From the NCBI GenBank assembly GCA_963969345.1, contig OZ017770.1, positions 9,309,246 to 9,373,245 of the forward strand: DNA of 64,000 nucleotides, written 5' to 3'. The DNA comes from Turbatrix aceti. Lineage: Eukaryota > Nematoda > Chromadorea > Rhabditida > Panagrolaimidae. The position numbers and the translations under genes were made by a program. Positions 25,601 to 37,644 of the stretch are shown in pieces; position 1 is the first letter of the stretch, and each line of letters opens with the position of its first letter. A model generated the notes under the pieces. It was not told where the DNA came from and made no database searches. It saw only the letters and a program-made list of their open reading frames with translations.

Positions 25601-26755
25601 TTTTTTGGCTACCATTGATTGGGTTTTCAGAGGTGCCAACATTGTTATATCCTATCTTCTTCCCCGTGTTTTTACGCCTCGAATGATGTATAACACAAAA
25701 TTTTGAAAGGGGGATAAAGTTGTCATTTTGGCAATTTCGGCCGCGCACTCGAGTAAAAAGCGCGCGCACTGTCTCTTTTTCGCTTCGCAGGTCGAAAAAA
25801 TGATGCGCGCGCACGTAAAAGGAGTCGACTTTGAAAAATTGCCCTGAAGCCAGTTTTTGTTTTTAATGCTTGCGGTTACTTTGTTGGGTTTGGGCATGTC
25901 CCAAAGATTGTCTTAACCTACTTGCCATTTTTGTCGTTTAATTTTGCACAGTGCTACAGGCGACAATAGAAACATGAACTTTCCAATGCCGTCACTGATC
26001 GGAAAATTATGCAATAAAAAGCACGAGTAGCTGAAAACAATCTTTGGGACATGCCCAAACCCAACAAAGTAACCGCAAGCATTAAAAACAAAAACTGGCT
26101 TCAGGGCAATTTTTCAAAGTCGACTCCTTTTACGTGCGCGCGCATCATTTTTTCGACCTGCGAAGCGAAAAAGAGACAGTGCGCGCGCTTTTTACTCGAG
26201 TGCGCGGCCGAAATTGCCAAAATGACAACTTTATCCCCCTTTCAAAATTTTGTGTTATACATCATTCGAGGCGTAAAAACACGGGGAAGAAGATAGGATA
26301 TAACAATGTTGGCACCTCTGAAAACCCAATCAATGGTAGCCAAAAAACCAAAAAAATTTGCCTAAAAGTGGCACTTACCGTAACGATAAAAAAAATCTGA
26401 CTACGACATCGTGTTCCCCTTCCCCCAAAACCCCCCTAAAAAATTTTTCAGCTCTTTTCCTCTTGAACGCAGTGCGTGGCATTAACTTGTGTCAAAACCT
26501 TTCAGAAGCCAAAACTACAGATTCCGATTTTTTTAAAAATCTGTGTATCGCGGTTTTAGACCTTCCTAGGGGTGGGGAACAATTCTGGCTCAAAACATTT
26601 GAAAGTGTAAAAAAGCCTTGTCCTCGTCTCCCCCTTGTTCCTAAATCCTGTCGTGGACTGTCTCTTAAGCGCTCACTTTTTTCAGGCACGAACAACTTCT
26701 GGCTACGCGCGGTGACTACAGGGAGATGTGGATGCTCCAACACGAGAAACTTTGA
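22665..26755 (+). CDS. ABC half transporter, ABCB6/HMT-1 type
   Basis: Half transporter with N-terminal membrane domain TMD0, one six-helix domain and one ATPase; relatives move porphyrins or phytochelatin/heavy-metal conjugates at mitochondrial or vacuolar membranes. Exons: 22665-~23077, 23159-23273, 23323-23479, 23534-23926, 24102-25251, 26686-26755; about 765 residues. The first donor is uncertain: 23077 or 23107 both keep phase with the 23159 acceptor. Landmarks: ENNFRQVGSYIWPRE linker and LQLRVVFCIGLLIIGRITNV, typical of ABCB6; TGEVIRIMDRGTRSIQ; Walker A GASGSGKST; Q-loop VPQDTVLFN; signature LSGGEKQRVAIAR; Walker B FLLFDEATSALD; H-loop IIAHRLSTI. The last exon supplies GTHEQLLATRGDYREMW and the stop. 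The final intron (25252-26685) carries the long inverted repeat. Confidence 0.93.
25289..26670. repeat. long inverted repeat (foldback/MITE-like) in an ABC-transporter intron
   Basis: The left arm (25289-25911) and right arm (26037-26670) are reverse complements. Translated ORFs of 81 and 88 codons in the arms are identical, so identity is near total. One visible difference is 13-14 extra bases in the right arm near 26630. The spacer is about 125 nt. Ends read GCTTAAGAGACAGTCC and its complement, so a TTAA lies at each end (25291-25294 and 26665-26668). TTAA duplications are typical of piggyBac-class insertions, but the TTAA is part of the palindrome and the GAGACAG end is not a standard piggyBac end. 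No transposase inside. Confidence 0.85.
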
Positions 26756-27171
26756 TATCCTGTTTTTTTATTGTAATTCATTCGGTGGTTGTTTCATGGT
26801 TGATAATTTTTTTCATATTCAGTTTTTTCAAGAAAGTGCATTTGCTCAAATAAACTTTAAAAATTAATACATGCTTGGCGACTTTGCAGCTTGCATGACG
26901 GTGATATCAATCCATAATACATTCTACCTTCCGGCGCTTATCACAAGCTATGAAAAGTGATAGCAGCATCAGGTGTCACGCAAACACACCCCGCGGATCA
27001 AAATATTCAAAAGCGTAAAAATTGATACTCTCTAGGCGAAAAATTTTAAGCGCGCAATTTTTCACCCAATTGTTTACTCGTCGCTTTTCTGTTTTTTGTT
27101 TTCTTGCCTCCGAGGTATTCGCGCTTCCATTTACGGATTTGTGGGATTCTACCTTGCTCTTTCAGGGTATC
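26756..27171. other. intergenic between ABC transporter and POLD1
   Basis: 416-bp gap between two genes on the same strand. An AATAAA-like ATAAAC lies near 26850. A TTTCAG acceptor ends at 27165, 6 nt before the POLD1 ATG. No other gene seen. Confidence 0.5.
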
Positions 27172-30100
27172 ATGTCGCAACAACCTGGTAAGCGGCCTCC
27201 GCCCTTTGGTGGTGGGCCTAGTGCTCGTCGGATGTGAGTTTACGGCTTTTGTGGTGGTTGAGGGATTGAATCATCTGTTTTCAGGAAAACCGAACAGTCC
27301 GAGCAGAAGAGCGTCTTTGAAGCCAAACTTGCTACTCTATCACGTAAGTTACTGACTTCTGCGGCTTATGGAGAGTTTTTGTGGTGGTTTCAGCGGTGAA
27401 GGCAGTCTCCAGGTCGGTGATTGAGAAGTCTTGGGAACGCCCATCGGTCAAAGTCAGACTCCCGACGGATCCCCTGGCATTGCAGGTTCTGGACCTGGAT
27501 TATGTTACCGGTGAGCTGGGTTTTATGATTCTGTGATAGTTTGGGAGGTATTTGTAGGGTTTGGGTTTTATATATCAGTTAAAACGTAAAAATAAGGATT
27601 TTCAAATTTTCAGAGAAGAATGAAACTGTCGTCCGCCTTTTTGGAGCCACCGATGACGGCAACTCGATCAGCGTGTTTGTCAAGAACTACATTCCCTACT
27701 TCTACGCACTTTTGCCGAAGGAATTTCGCGCTGATCAGATGGAGACAACTCGTCAACGCCTGAATGAACTCGCCATGCAATATGCCAAGTCTCAGATGAG
27801 CTCAAATGATTGCCAGAACGTGGTTCCGAAGATTGAGCAGGTCGAGGGGCAGAATATCTACGGATTCCGTCCTGTCGACGAGAAGCAGCAGTTTCTCAAG
27901 ATTTACGTCATGTTTCCGCGAGTTATTGGTCCATGTGAGTTACATGGGGTCGCGGGATATATTTATTGCGGTTTTTTTTAGTCGCGCGCAGTCTGAACAA
28001 CGGAGTCGTCATTGGAAACCGGCAGATGCGCTTTATCCCCTTCGAGGCAAACATTGACTTCGAGGTCCGATTCATGGTCGATATCGGTCTCGTTGGCTGT
28101 GGATGGGTCGAGCTGCCTGCTAACAAGTATACCGCGCAGAATCACAAATGTCGCGTTACAAATAGTCAACTTGAGGTTTGTATTATCTTTTGTGGATCCT
28201 AAAATCATCATTTATCTTCCAGGTGAACGTCGACGTTAACAACTTGGTCGTTCACGCTCCCGAAGGCGACTGGTCCAAAGTTGCTCCCCTCCGAACGCTC
28301 AGTTTTGACATTGAATGCGCCGGACGCCCTGGAATCTTTCCCGAAGCCCAGCACGATCCTGTCATTCAAATCGCCAATATGGTTCAGATCCAGGGCGCGA
28401 GTGAGCCTTTCATCCGCAATTGCTTTGTCCTGGGTACCTGTGCTCCCGTCGTGGGATCCGATATCATCCAATGCGCCACCGAACAGGAACTTCTTTTGGT
28501 AAGTTTTATTTTTATGATTTAAAAAAAAACATATGTATGTGCGGACCAAAACACGACGGACGATAGGGAAAATCCTGCCAGGTTTGCGGGACAAGAAAGG
28601 AGTTAGTAATGCTTTACGGGGGGACTGCGGTGGTCTGTGTGGTCAGGGGTACACACTCGGATAGTGTCACGGATGAGATAGCCTGGAGGGGTTGTTGGGG
28701 GACGGCTACGGCTGGTGGTGGTGGTGGCTCGATGTTGTTTATTTGCGTCGAGCTGTTATGATTTGAAGGAATTCGCAGTCGGTTTTCTTCGCTGCTATTC
28801 ATCATTCTGCTGAAAAAAAGAAAAAAACAAAATATTTTTGCAGTCTTTTTTTTGTCTTCTTTGGAACGGAAAAAAACAAACCGTTTTTGTGATAATTTAA
28901 CTTTGTTTTTACAAAACGTTTTTGTTAATAGCTCACGAAATGTGGGATTTAGCCATGCATATAACAGAGGATTTGTGATGATGTTTGTCATTGCAAAGCT
29001 GAAATTTTATTTATTTTGCTTTTATATATTTAAGTCTAGCATGACACACACACACACACTACACTCACCTGTGCGTAAACATGTTGACGATATAGGTGAG
29101 GTTATAGTTTCCTATGTAGAAAAGTGAGTCTTCTGAATCGTATTCTAATAAGAGTGACACAATGTTATGGGGTAGCCATGTGAGGGCAAACATGATAACC
29201 ATACACGCTAAAATTGCCGTTGTTCGACGTGTTCTGTGAAGTAGTCGTTGTTTTTCCTTGTCCATATCGTCATGCTGGTACAGGGCAGCAAACTAAAGAT
29301 GGAGCAAAAAATAGTTTAGTTCGTGTAAGATTCGATTAGGCAAGCTACCGTAATTTTTTAAAATTGTTATAAAAAATATACAATTTTGTATGTAATATTT
29401 ACTAGGCAAACAAAGAGTGGGAGGCAAAGAGAAAAAAAAACATCTGCTTACCCGACATGCTTCAGCTTCGGTTGTTGTGGATTCACTGCCGCCCTGCTTG
29501 GGTAGTAAGTGTTTGTCGGCTCCATTGAATTTTTCGCTAACAGCATACGTTGACTGTTCAAGTGTCAACGACCTTTCGGCTAAACGCTTCAGCTTGACTT
29601 TTGTTCGGCTTTTCAATTTACCAAATATGGCTGCATAACAAAAGGCCATGAGGAGGAATGGAACGACGAATTGGGCAACCATGACGATTAGGGTATAAGC
29701 CTTACGCGCTGCATTTGATTCCCAATTTTCGGTACAAAAGCTACCACAAATGTTCTGAAAAAAAAATATATAAATGAGTATAATTTTATTTATGGCTGTA
29801 AAACAAATTGAGAAAAATTTTTCTGTCAGATAAATTTTTTTCTTCTTTTTTTTCCCGGTACAAAAAACTGTCAGGAAAGGAAGTAGAAGGCAATAGACGA
29901 GATGTGACGTGGCATCGAGACAGAAGAAAGAAAATGGAACAAATATTTTTTATTGGCATTTTCCACTTACAGCGTAGGATTCAATTCTCATAACGTAGGC
30001 GTAGGGCAGCGTAACAATGATTGAAAGAGTCCAGAGTACGATTGTTGTGTTGATTGCACTCGACCTTTGTAGTGGTCTCCAGTGGGGACGTACGACGAGG

Positions 30101-33100
30101 ACATACCGGTCGACAGCAATGGCACCGAGACTAAAGGTGCAGATGAAGATGCTTATACCCTGTACCCAGGGTATGAGATGACAAAGCACAGAACCAAAGT
30201 ACCATATTTTCTGTACATTGGCTATCGGAGTTATGGGAAGAGATATGAGACAGACAATAATGTCGCTGGCTGCGAGATTCATTATAAATATATTCTGTAC
30301 GCTTTGGAGTGAACGGTTTTTGAGTGTTACGTGGATTATGAGATAGTTTCCAACCAGACCGAAGACAAAGATTACAGAATACCAGATTGCAAATGGCACA
30401 TAAGCGTACGGGGACATGGAAGGGTCCCAGTAGTCATCACACGTTTCATTTTCCGTAGATTCCATTACTTTTTTTGGTTGTTGAAAGGAATTGGTGCTAA
30501 AAAAATGGTTTTTTTTACAGAAATGGTCTGAATTCGTTCGACGCGTGGATCCGGATATCCTGACTGGATACAATATCCAGAACTTTGATTTGCCGTATCT
30601 ACTGGATCGCGCCAAGACCCTCAAGATTGAGGCAAAGTTTGCACTCCTCGGACGAGAACGAAACTCACAAATCAGAATCCGCGATGGACAAATGCAATCT
30701 CGACAGATGGGAAATCGTGTCAACAAGCTCATCTCGATGACGGGACGGGTCATCTTTGACGTTCTCCAGGTTGTTACCCGGGACTACAAACTCCGGTCGT
30801 ATACGCTCAACAGCGTGTCGTATCACTTTCTCAATGAACAGAAAGAAGACGTCGAACCGCGGACCATTGCCACGCTTCAGGTAAGTTAATTTTGTTCACT
30901 CCATTTTTTATGCCACGCCTGTCAACAGAGGCTGACAGACGACTGGTAACCAGAGTCAAAACTTTGTAAAATAGAAAAGAATTCAATTGACCAGTTAGAA
31001 AGAAAGAACGAAAAAGAAAAAAAAATCGTAGCATATTGGGGAAAAAAGGGGGCGAACTTTTGTTCTCTCTAATGGTAATCCTGTTCGAACTACATGATGA
31101 TTTTTGAACTGACAGCAGGGGTCCTGAATAAAAGAACTTTTTTTTTTGACGCACAGAACCACTTAAAAATATTTTTTTTTGTGTCGGGTGTTATTTGGGC
31201 AGTGTATATGTAATTCAGGTGTAAACACATAAATGGAAACATAACATATAATATACATATTAGACAAATTTGGATGTCTGGGTGTACAATAATCTGAACA
31301 TAATAAAATATTTATTGAATTTATTTTGTTTTTTGTAGAACGGTACAGACTACAGTCGACGTCGTCTGGCAGTCTACTGCATGAAAGACGCCTACCTACC
31401 TCTTCGACTCCTGGACAAGCTGATGTCGTTCATCAATTACATGGAAATGGCACGCGTCACCGGTGTTCCACTCAATTTTTTGATCTTTCGGGGACAACAG
31501 GTCAAAATCATCTCACAGTTGCTGCGTCGAGTAAGTTGAACAAAAATTTATTTATTTATATTAAAAAAATTTTTGGGGTGGCTTAATTTTATCTAATTTA
31601 GAGTGGGCTGAACCAGAAACTATTAGTAGAACACACGCTTGAAAAACACTCGATTTTGATTAGTTACCACTTTTGTTTTATATTATTTTGTGTGTGTTGA
31701 ATTGCACTTGGCGTTCATCTATTTAAAAGGCCAAGTGCAGTGCGGTTTTTTTTCGCTGTTGAATTTTAGTTTCGTCCAAAGGAGAAAGCTTTGCTTCTGG
31801 ATGGGGGGAGTACATATTTAGCAGAATGTTGCGAAAAGCTCTGGCTAATCAAACGTGTATACGCGCGACCATCATCACCAGAGCCCGTGCAAGCAGACCA
31901 GGCGCAAGTCCACAAGCTTAGTTGGTGGTATTACGAGTAGCTAAAAAATACTGAAGGGTTGGTTGGTTGATAGTTGTTGTTATGTGGAAGAAAGATTGGT
32001 CCGGCTATTACCAGGACAAGAGCAAAAAAGACTTGCATACATAGTATACATACGCGCACAAGATGTCAAAAGGTTGAATGTGTAACACAGAAGTGGCACA
32101 AAGCAAAGCAAAAGACGGTGTGATACCGGAATGAATCCCACACCAAACAATGATGGATAAAAAAATCAAACATTTTGTTCGCGTATAATAGCGCAAAGAG
32201 ATTCCTAACAATATTTAGATCTATCTATTTTTTTCTAAATAAAATTTTTTTATTTTATTTTTTTATTTTATCCACCGTTGCGCGCATATTTGACGCCTGC
32301 CTGCTTGTTCGACAGGAAAAGTCTGCAAGCTGGCCGTGGGGGGGAAGTTTTGTTCTGTTCTGTCAAGAACTAGAAAAAAAGCATGACAACCGTCTTTCTT
32401 TTTTGAAGGGCATTGACGTGCGCATTACATTACATTTATTTTGTAATTTGCCTAGAGTCAACAAAGGCACGGGGTTATTTTGTTATTACTCGACGATAAC
32501 GCGCCTGAACAATATTTCTTCCGGACACGATGACATCAAGAAGAAGAAGAAGGAAAAAAAATCAACAAGACAGAAAATGCCTAGTTAATGAGTCAGACGG
32601 GTCATTAGATATGATTGTTTATTTTATAATTTTTTTTTGGAGGCTGGATATTATATAATAACGGTGAAAAGGGGAGGACGACGAGTTAATTAGTCTAAAT
32701 TACTCGTATTGGTCTTGACGTGGGGGTATTTTTGTTTTTAACAGGGTTTGGCAGGTAAATTAACCATACTGACCTTTGGTAGAGGCAATCAAGTGGAAAA
32801 TTAATAAATAAATAATAACTAAAAATAAATATTAAATCTACCGTATATTTATATTTATTTGTTTATTGCAGACAAAGATTCGCCAGGTATACCTGCCTAC
32901 GCTTGACAGCGTGTCGGGAGAAGATACCTACGAGGGTGCTACGGTCATCGAGCCAATGCGTGGATTCTACAATGAACCGATTGCTACGCTGGACTTTGCA
33001 TCTCTGTATCCCTCTATCATGATTGCGCATAATCTCTGTTATTCAACACTTCTCCTGAACAACCAGCATACAGAGTAAGTGGTTTTGGTTTACAAAACAA

Positions 33101-35548
33101 AAAAAGCATACATAGTACATAAATATTATTACATAGATGACTGTAAAAAGGAGGGAAAAGCGCACAAAAAGGGCAAACGTGAATGGCGTAATGTTGTTAA
33201 CGTATGAATATGGCACTTTTTTTATTCTATTTTATTTTAGCCCTTTGGTAACTTTTTTTCCGCACTAGTTAGTTTGCGCTTACTTTCTGACTGACCGACG
33301 TAAAGTCAGGCCAAGCACTTTCAGACGTTAACAACGTTCCTGGGAAACTGAATCAGTAAATGCACAATAATATAATTTTATAATGTGAAAAAAGTGTAAC
33401 TAAGCCATGGGCGAACCATTGTGCCGGCATTTTTGGTATACGAGAGGGCAAAAAATGAGAAATTTTAACGCCAAGGGAGTTTTTGGCAGGAAAAAAAATT
33501 CGTTCATTACACTTGTTTTTTTTTAAAGCAGGAACTTAGTTAAATATCCTGTTGTGTTTTTTTTCCACACATCAGGAAATAATTTATGTCAATGACGCTA
33601 ATTGATCAAATTGTGGTGCAAAGTTGAAAAATAAATAAATAATGATTGGCACGTAATTACACTAAGCTAGCTATCCATCGGTCAGCTAAATAAATAAATA
33701 AATAAATTTAATATTTTTGTTTTTTTCTTGCAGCCTGAAACCAGAAATCGACTACACGACAACTCCAACCGAAAACCGTTTTGTCAAGACTCATCATCGG
33801 CGAGGAGTTCTGCCAGAAATTCTCGAAGACCTTCTGTCAGCCCGTAAACGCGTCAAGGGTGAACTCAAAAATGAAACCGACTCTTTCAAGTGGGTATAGT
33901 TTTTTAAACGAACGTTACCAAAAAAAGACACCAGTCAGTGGGAGGCAATACACTACTAAATTCTATTTTTTAAGGAAAATGGTTCTTAACGGTCGACAGC
34001 TGGCCCTCAAGATTAGTGCAAATTCTGTGTATGGTTTTACGGGTGCAACCATTGGAAAGTTGCCTTGCCTTGAAATTTCCAAATCGGTGACGTCGTTTGG
34101 ACGTGAAATGATTGAGCTTACCAAGAATACGGTGGAGGCTACGTTCAAGGCCAACACCCTCGAAGACGTCGAAAGTCGGGATGCTGTCGTCATCTACGGT
34201 GACACGGATTCGGTCATGGTGAAGTTTGGCGTCAAGACAGTCGCTGACGCCATGAAGCTTGGACTCCACGCTGCTCAGACTGTCAGTAAGAAATTTATCG
34301 CGCCTATCAAATTAGAATTTGAAAAGGTAAGCAGTTATTTGTTATAAATATTTATTAACACAACAAAGTACGTTTGAAAAATTATGTTTGGTCTTTTATA
34401 GGTCTATTTTCCCTACCTGTTGGTTAACAAAAAACGCTACGCTGGTCTCTACTTTACAAACGCCGAAAAGCATGACAAAATGGACTGCAAGGGCCTCGAA
34501 ACGGTGCGTCGCGATAATTGTCCTCTGGTTGGCAAGGTTCTGAATGAATGCCTCGAAAAACTCATGGTTGACCGGTTCGTTGGATTTTTTTTTGCCCTGG
34601 CTACGGCACATTTGTTACACTTCCATAGCTTTTTTTTGGCACTTTTTCCCCTTTCAATTGGATGATAATCGTTTGCAAAACAATTTTTTTAGCGACGCGG
34701 ATGCGGCTTTTTCGTTCGCGAAGAATGTCATTGCCGATTTGCTGTGCAATCGCGTCGACATCAGCATGCTCATTATCTCGAAGGAACTCACGCGCAGAGA
34801 AGACGTGAGATCGTTTTTATGACTTTGGGATGGAACTAATAAGCAAAAATTTTTTTGCAGAAGTACGATTCGAAACAAGCTCACGCAGAACTCGCGGAAC
34901 GAATGCGAAAGCGCGATCCCGGCTCGGCACCGCGTCTGGGAGATCGTGTGCCGTACGTCATCGTCGCAAAGGGCAACAATGCTCCGATGTACGAAAAATC
35001 CGAGGATCCGCTCTACGTCCTGAAAAACAAAATTCCCATCGATACAAAGTACTACCTCGAAAAGCAGCTTGTCAAGCCGCTGGCGCGTATCTTTGATCCC
35101 ATCTTTGGCGACAAGGCTGAGAATCTCCTTCTCAACGGCGCTCACACGCGTACGAAGGCTTCGGTCTCGAGCAAGGTGGGCGGACTCATGCAGTTTGTCA
35201 AGCAGAACGTTCGCTGCACTCGGTGCCGGGCTGTCATGAACACCAACGAAGGACCCAACATCTGCCAACACTGCATGCCTGATCGAGCCCAGATTTACGC
35301 AGAAAAGCTTGCCCAGCTCAAGGTTACGCAGCGTCGGTTCAAGAATCTGTGGACTGAGTGCCAGAATTGCGCTGGAACCTTCCAAGAGGAAGTTCTGTGT
35401 ACTGCGTAGGTTTTATAGCTTTCCACAAAAAAAATTATTTTTTTTTTGTTTTTTTAGCAACGACTGCCCCATCTTTTACATGCGTGAAAAAGTTCGCTTG
35501 GATCTCCAGGATCACTTCGAAGCTGTTCAACGCCTTCAGGACCTGTAA
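27172..35548 (+). CDS. POLD1: DNA polymerase delta catalytic subunit
   Basis: B-family replicative polymerase for lagging-strand synthesis with proofreading. Fifteen exons: 27172-27233, 27285-27343, 27394-27510, 27614-27934, 27982-28175, 28223-28498, 30521-30880, 31339-31530, 32872-33074, 33734-33889, 33975-34326, 34402-34574, 34693-34804, 34861-35405, 35458-35548; all phases agree; 1070 residues (human about 1107). Landmarks: ExoI FDIECAG (~278), Exo[17 protein letters not shown], Exo[15 protein letters not shown], polymerase motif [15 protein letters not shown] (~568), motif [13 protein letters not shown], motif C YGDTDSVM (~720), KKRYAGLY, then CysA zinc site CTRC...CQHC (~978) and CysB CQNC...C...C (~1030-1052, the 4Fe-4S site in this family). 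Introns 6, 8 and 9 are long (2.0, 1.3 and 0.66 kb) against short ones elsewhere; intron 6 hosts a GPCR gene. A TTTCAG acceptor lies 6 nt before the ATG. Confidence 0.96.
28614..30465 (-). CDS. rhodopsin-family neuropeptide receptor (NPY/NPF-like), nested in POLD1 intron 6
   Basis: Seven-helix GPCR on the strand opposite its host intron. Exons on minus: 30465-29971, 29754-29452, 29292-29069, 28998-28614; phases agree. About 468 residues if the last segment is one exon; an in-frame intron between ~28920 and ~28815 may be removed. ATG gives [17 protein letters not shown], with an N-glycosylation site (NET). TM1 [13 protein letters not shown]2 [22 protein letters not shown] before TM3, DRY at 119-121 then [11 protein letters not shown], second extracellular loop with CTENW, TM6 [11 protein letters not shown]7 [15 protein letters not shown]. 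The WYFG..LC, CTENW and LNPTF patterns fit neuropeptide Y/F or short-NPF type receptors; ligand not assignable. The tail is Pro-rich ([11 protein letters not shown]). Because it is wholly inside an intron it needs its own promoter. Confidence 0.88.
31531..32871. other. POLD1 intron 8, no gene seen
   Basis: 1341 nt of A+T-rich intron. The ORFs 32008-32211 and 32175-32588 have no domain. I see no transposon ends. Confidence 0.5.
33075..33733. other. POLD1 intron 9, no gene seen
   Basis: 659-nt A+T-rich intron with AAATAAATAAAT runs near 33685-33710. No ORF of note. Confidence 0.5.
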
Positions 35549-35649
35549 TCACTTTATTACGATGACGAGTAACAACTACATACCTACCTACGCTGATCAC
35601 TGTTTTTTTCTGTTTTATTAACTTTCCATAACTTTCGCTGGTTTTTTGA

Positions 35650-36012
35650 ATCGATCTTGATGGTAAACGAGGTTTGAACCATTGTTGCAAACATTTTGGA
35701 GGGGACATTAACGGGCATGCAACAAATAAAAATTTTGCGGATGGTTGGGGTAAAATTTACAAAAAAAGTGAAATTCATGGATTAATCCGATCCAAAGGTC
35801 AACAAACATTGCGTAGCATCTCAAATTATCGCGTCTTGTCGGATTCGTTTTCAAACCATTTTTTTTAAATGACGCAACATGTTATAGACCACAAATAGCT
35901 CACATGACACCAAAGCTCGAGTTCGAAACTCTAAATCTTGTATTACTAAAGTGCAACAGTACGGACAACGAAAAAAATCCGTTTTCGCTCAAATGACCAC
36001 TGCGGAAGTTAT
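35650..36012 (+). repeat. dispersed repeat A, copy 1
   Basis: Matches the reverse complement of 41285-41660 over about 360 bp with a few mismatches and small gaps. Shared landmarks are AACGAGGTTTGAA, GGGGACATTAACGG, GTGAAATTCATGGAT, CATCTCAAATTATCGCGTCT and AATGACGCAACA. No coding potential, so probably a non-autonomous mobile element. Confidence 0.7.
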
Positions 36013-36964
36013 TTTCCTCCTGGCCAAAGTGTCAAACAAAAAGTGTAATAGCAAATACGACTGAAAACGTTTGTATAAATATAAATATAAATATTGTACA
36101 TACACACATGGGCGTTGATCTTTTACTAACGCCTACACAAACGATGAAACTGTCATTTTTTCACGCATATTAGTTTTAAACAGAAAAAGTGCACGCTTTT
36201 ATCCCATCTCGTCTATGTATAGAAAATAAACATCCTTTGTAAACTACATATTTTTCAAGAGCATGCCAGAAGCTGGAATCTTGGGGAGTGAAAAAATTAT
36301 TGATCAGGGTTGTAGACCAGGGATTTTTTTACGTGATCCCTTACTTGTTACACGCGCACACGTACTTCAGGTTTATAGTGAATCACAGAAGTGCGATCAG
36401 GTATCTATTCGTTGATAAAGGTGCCGTTGAGACAACTGCGGATGCTGTCGGAAATGAGGAACTCTGGAGCTCGTGACTGAGGCATTCCACATCATCATTT
36501 TTATCTGATCCGTGCAAAAAAACATCTAAGTCGGCACTGCAGATAGTCAACTGCCCGGTATTACCCCGATTGGTGACGTGACAGGAAAAAGAACATCTTG
36601 CCAGAACACTTCCTGTCAGCATTGTCAGCAGAGCAAGATATTTTTTTTGCTGTCCTGTAGACTTTTCAAAGCCGACAACTATTATGAGCGTAAGACGATG
36701 ACAAGCACATGCAATAAGTCATACTGATAAATCGAAAGCATTGTTGACGTTGCTTTCGAGTTGCATCGATCACGGATAAAAACACATACATAATCACTCT
36801 ACTTCACAAAATATCATAAGTTTGTCTTCTCGTTGTCTATTTGGGTAGGGCAACGTTTTTACTCGATTAACGGGATAGCATTAGTGGTGAACGCTTCAGA
36901 AACTCGGCAAAAGCCAAAATCATGTAAGCGCGACATCCATCGCAAAACAAAGATGTACACAGTG

Positions 36965-37345
36965 TTGCAACTCGGAGAAAAATTGACTGACTCTGACTCT
37001 TGACTCCGAGTCAGAGTCAAGAGTCAAAAGAGTCAACTCTTTTGACTCTGACTTTCATAGTTGACTATTTGACTACGAATCGACTTATTTTAGCCAACAT
37101 TTGGCTGCTAAACCAAAATCTAGCAAAATCTAGCATTTATGATTTTTAAACAATAAATACTCAAAATATAGAAAAATAGTGAATTTAACCCCCCCCCCCC
37201 CCAATAATATATTTTCTTCAAAAGAGTCGCGACTCTTCGGAGTCAACAAAAAAAAATTGACTCTGACTCCTGACACTTGACTTCGAGTCAGAGTTATCTT
37301 TTTGACTTCCGAGTTGACTCCGGAGTCAGAGTCGTTAGAATACTG
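36965..37345. repeat. inverted repeat-rich element, possible MITE
   Basis: Two clusters of GACTC/GAGTC motifs face each other (about 36985-37065 and 37225-37335) around a ~160-bp A+T-rich middle. The left edge reads CAGTGTTGCAACTC and the right edge ends GAGTCGTTAGAATACTG, an imperfect complement. This looks like a hAT-style MITE (CAGTG...CACTG ends), but a clean target duplication was not found. Confidence 0.4.
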
Positions 37346-37644
37346 ACTGTATACTGACTTTCATTGTGCTCTTAAAAATGCTAACTAATTATTATTATGT
37401 TAGTAAAATATTTGTTACTGCTGTTGTCACCGGTCGAATAACTGAACAAAAACGCAAAAAAATAGAGACAAAAAAGATAAAAAAATGGAGAGAGCGCGAG
37501 AGTGCGAAATAAAAAAATACGACCCACACACACCGCGATCTCGCATTCAAGTTCAACCACCCAGTATTCCCGAAACGAAAAAAATAAACCACTTTTTTAC
37601 GCTTTTTTTTAACGCTGATTTTTATATCGTCTTTACAGCCCGCA

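Larger units (their letters stand above)
35549..37644. other. intergenic with repeats
   Basis: No gene recognised between POLD1 and the DnaJ-like gene. It holds a dispersed repeat (about 35650-36012), a G/A-T/C-rich inverted element (about 36965-37345) and a 14-nt C run near 37189-37202. Confidence 0.5.

Noticed and set aside
25291..26867. ORFs of 81, 88 and 99 or more codons in both arms of the inverted repeat
   Set aside because: They are the same sequences read from mirror-image arms, with no recognisable domain. They show the palindrome and not genes.
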